From RGIG5472 sp051867615 (lineage in GTDB: Bacteria; Bacillota; Clostridia; Oscillospirales; Oscillospiraceae), in contig JBJDYU010000018.1 of assembly GCA_051867615.1 (NCBI GenBank), positions 1-64,000 on the forward strand: a stretch of 64,000 nt of DNA, given 5' to 3'. Below the pieces are notes generated by a model, which saw nothing but the letters and a program-made list of their open reading frames with translations, was not told the origin of the DNA and did not search any database. The position numbers and the translations under genes are program-made. The stretch's first letter is position 1, and every line of letters begins with the position of its first letter. Shown here in pieces: positions 62,129 to 64,000 of the stretch.

Positions 62129-63079
62129 CTCACAGAGATACGAGAACCAGCCCTCGCTGCTCCGCTCCTCCGCTACCCGCCAGCCGGCGTCAAGCAGCCG
62201 CTGCTTCACCTCCGCCGCCCGGTCGTCGATGATGCCGGAGCAGAGGAACTTGCCGCCCGCTTTCAGGTAGGGCCGCACGTGGGGCGCGAGGCCGATGATG
62301 ACGTCGGAGACGATGTTCGCCACGACCAGGTCGTAGCCGCCGCCGATGGCCTGCTTCAGCCCCTCGTCCGAGAGCACATCCCCCGTGCGGACGGTGTAGC
62401 GGTCCCGGCCCACGCCGTTGAGGGCGGCGTTCTCATAGGCCACCGTCTCGCACTTTTCGTCGATGTCGCAGGCAAAGGCCCGCGCCGCCCCCAGGCGCAG
62501 CGCCGCGATGGAGAGGATGCCGCTGCCGCAGCCAAGGTCCAGCACCGCCTCGCCGCCGTGGATGTGCTTCTCCAGCGCCGTCAGGCAGAGCCGCGTGGTG
62601 GCGTGGCTGCCAGTGCCGAACGTGAGCCCCGGATTCAGGATCAGCGTCACCCGGCCGCCCGCCTCCGCCGTCTCCCACTCCGGAATGACCAGCAGGCGCT
62701 CGCCGATCTCCATGGGCTTATAATACTGCTTCCAGTTGTTCTCCCAGTCGCTGTCCTTTACCCCCTCCAGCGACAGCGCCAGCGTCCCAAGATCGCCCTG
62801 CTCTCTTTGCAGGGCGCTGAGAGAGATGCGCACCGCCGTCACGGTCTCCCTCGCGGCGGCGTCGTCCGCGAGATAGAAGGTGACGCGGCTCACGCCCGCC
62901 ATCTTTTTCTGCAGTTCCTCGTCCACATAGTCCCAATACTGGTGGTTGTGCTCCAGAAACTCCTGAAAGTCCGTCTCGTCGTCGATGACCACGCTGTCGA
63001 TGCCAAGGGAAGACAGCATGGCGGTGACGGGCTCCAGCCCCCGGTGATTGGTGTCGATGTGCAGTGCCAGCCAGTTCAT
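62126..63079 (-). CDS. prmA: Ribosomal protein L11 methyltransferase
   Basis: Methylates L11 with SAM. It has 317 residues: an N-terminal substrate-recognition domain (about 1-110, starting MNWLALHIDTNHRGLEPV), a linker, and a Rossmann methyltransferase domain with GTGSHATTRLCLTALE, motif I VLDLGCGSGILSIAALRLG and the post-I DLVVANIVSDVI (each in part). A GGGAGG site precedes the ATG. It is 58 bp after mnmE on the same strand. Confidence 0.94.
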   Translation of the reverse strand: MNWLALHIDTNHRGLEPVTAMLSSLGIDSVVIDDETDFQEFLEHNHQYWDYVDEELQKKMAGVSRVTFYLADDAAARETVTAVRISLSALQREQGDLGTLALSLEGVKDSDWENNWKQYYKPMEIGERLLVIPEWETAEAGGRVTLILNPGLTFGTGSHATTRLCLTALEKHIHGGEAVLDLGCGSGILSIAALRLGAARAFACDIDEKCETVAYENAALNGVGRDRYTVRTGDVLSDEGLKQAIGGGYDLVVANIVSDVIIGLAPHVRPYLKAGGKFLCSGIIDDRAAEVKQRLLDAGWRVAEERSSEGWFSYLCE

Positions 63080-63137
63080 AAAAAACCTCCCCGCGCCGCA
63101 AGGCGCGCCGTATCAAAAGCAGAATGGGCTGAAGCCC

Positions 63138-64000
63138 TTATTTTCCCACGCAGAAGCGGGAGAAAATGGAGTGCACCAGGTCCTCCCGCAGGGTCTTGCC
63201 CGTCAGCTCCCCCAGGGCGCTGAGGGCCTCCTCCGTGTCCGTCAGAATGGCGTCCGCCGTGAGCCCCGCGTCATAGGCGCCTTTCGCCCGGCGCAGCGCC
63301 GCGAGGGCCCGCTCCACCGCGTCCGCCTGCCGGGGATTGGTGAGGAGCGTCCCGCCCGCCTCCGGCTGGGTGGGATACAATTCGCGCACCGCGTTCTCCA
63401 GCGCGTCCAGCCCCTCCCCGGTGACGGAGGAGAGGGCCACGCTTGCGGCGGGGGCAGGCCCTCCGCCTACCACGCCGATGGAGCGGGCTTTCGTGTCCCA
63501 GAGATCGCATTTGGAGAAAACCGCGATCCAGTGCGGACTTTTCGCAGCCAGACGCAAGACCTCCCGATCTTCCGGCGTCAGGGGAACGGAGCCGTCCACC
63601 ACCGCCAGCACCAAATCGGCGCTCTCCACAGCCGCCCGGGCACGCTCCACACCCATGCGCTCCACCGCGTCCTCCGTGTCCCGGATGCCGGCGGTGTCGA
63701 TGAGCCGCAGCAGCACGCCGCCCACCACGGCCTTTTCCTCCACCGTGTCCCGGGTGGTGCCCGCCACCTCCGTGACGATGGCCCGGTCATAGCCCACGAG
63801 GGCGTTGAGCAGAGAGGATTTGCCCACGTTGGGACGGCCCAGCAGCACCGTGGAGACGCCCTGCTTCAGCACCCGGCCCCGGGAAAAGCTCCCGAGCAGA
63901 GCGGCAAGCTCCTCCTCCGCAAAGGAAAGGGCTGCTTCAATCTCCTCCCGGCGCAAATCCTCGATGTCCTCGTCCGGGTAGTCCACCACGGCGTAGAAGC
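63138..64000 (-). CDS. mnmE: tRNA modification GTPase MnmE, 5' part beyond window
   Basis: The C-terminal part (about 287 codons visible) of MnmE, which with MnmG installs the cmnm5 group on U34 of tRNAs. The GTPase G1 is GRPNVGKSS, G2 region VAGTTRDTVEE, G3 DTAGI, and G4 FSKCDLWD, in place of the usual NKxD. The invariant C-terminal Cys is in FCVGK. The frame is open to the last base of the window, so the N-terminal folate-binding domain lies outside. In most Firmicutes mnmE follows jag directly. Confidence 0.95.
   Translation of the reverse strand, partial: FYAVVDYPDEDIEDLRREEIEAALSFAEEELAALLGSFSRGRVLKQGVSTVLLGRPNVGKSSLLNALVGYDRAIVTEVAGTTRDTVEEKAVVGGVLLRLIDTAGIRDTEDAVERMGVERARAAVESADLVLAVVDGSVPLTPEDREVLRLAAKSPHWIAVFSKCDLWDTKARSIGVVGGGPAPAASVALSSVTGEGLDALENAVRELYPTQPEAGGTLLTNPRQADAVERALAALRRAKGAYDAGLTADAILTDTEEALSALGELTGKTLREDLVHSIFSRFCVGK

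Overview
The window looks like the replication-origin region of a high-GC Gram-positive anaerobe, most likely a gut clostridium of the Oscillospirales (Oscillospiraceae-type). Supporting signs are the Firmicutes order rpmH / dnaA-dnaN-S4-recF-remB-gyrB-gyrA, single-chain glycyl-tRNA synthetase, a T-box leader, DnaD- and DnaI-type replication proteins, ParA/ParB/Noc with clostridial-type parS sites, and 60%-class GC coding sequence. No rRNA, tRNA or CRISPR array was found.

Layout. 1-600: terminators and a candidate structured noncoding RNA on the minus strand. 603-3400: nadE, RNase HI with an odd in-frame membrane extension and a duplicated 3' end, a divergent XRE-type regulator with palindromic operators, and a SHOCT protein. 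3422-12305 (minus): gyrA, gyrB, remB, recF, S4 protein, dnaN, dnaA, with a DnaA-box cluster between dnaN and dnaA. 12566-15716 (plus): rpmH, rnpA, yidD, yidC, jag. 16046-21988 (minus): a complete oppBCDF-A peptide importer. 22373-25835 (plus): glycyl-tRNA synthetase and an LTA-synthase-family protein. 26125-29222 (minus): nitroreductase, alanyl-tRNA editing protein, NagZ-like lipoprotein. 29411-33086 (minus): hisS-aspS behind a T-box that appears to read tRNA-Asp. 33091-39164 (minus): degenerate methylglyoxal-synthase-like protein, MinD-type ATPase, rsmG, mscL, serS, a coiled-coil membrane protein, parB and parA, with a parS site on each side of the par genes. 39210-48198 (minus): GH13 glucanase, PBP2, mreD, mreC, maf, dut, U32 protein, zapA. 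48384-50466 (plus): DnaD-like protein and helicase loader. 50587-52143: an IS1182-type transposase. 52303-64000: YcxB-like protein, GNAT, small kinase-like protein, VanW-type wall protein, Noc, a two-component system, DUF4340 protein, VTC/DUF4956 pair, prmA and a partial mnmE.

How it fits together. The core is chromosome replication and segregation (DnaA, gyrase, clamp, ParABS, Noc), envelope elongation (MreCD, PBP2, YidC, MscL, VanW, LTA synthase) and translation (four aminoacyl-tRNA synthetases, AlaX, RsmG, PrmA, MnmE). Right of jag most genes point toward dnaA, and mnmE, normally next to jag, lies at the far edge in reverse orientation. This suggests an origin-proximal inversion with a breakpoint near 15.7-16.0 kb. 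No dedicated defence system or prophage was recognised; the most unusual items are the 5' ncRNA candidate, the RNase HI locus, the Asp-reading T-box ahead of hisS, the active-site-altered MGS-like protein beside MinD, and the hairpin-dense intergenic elements.
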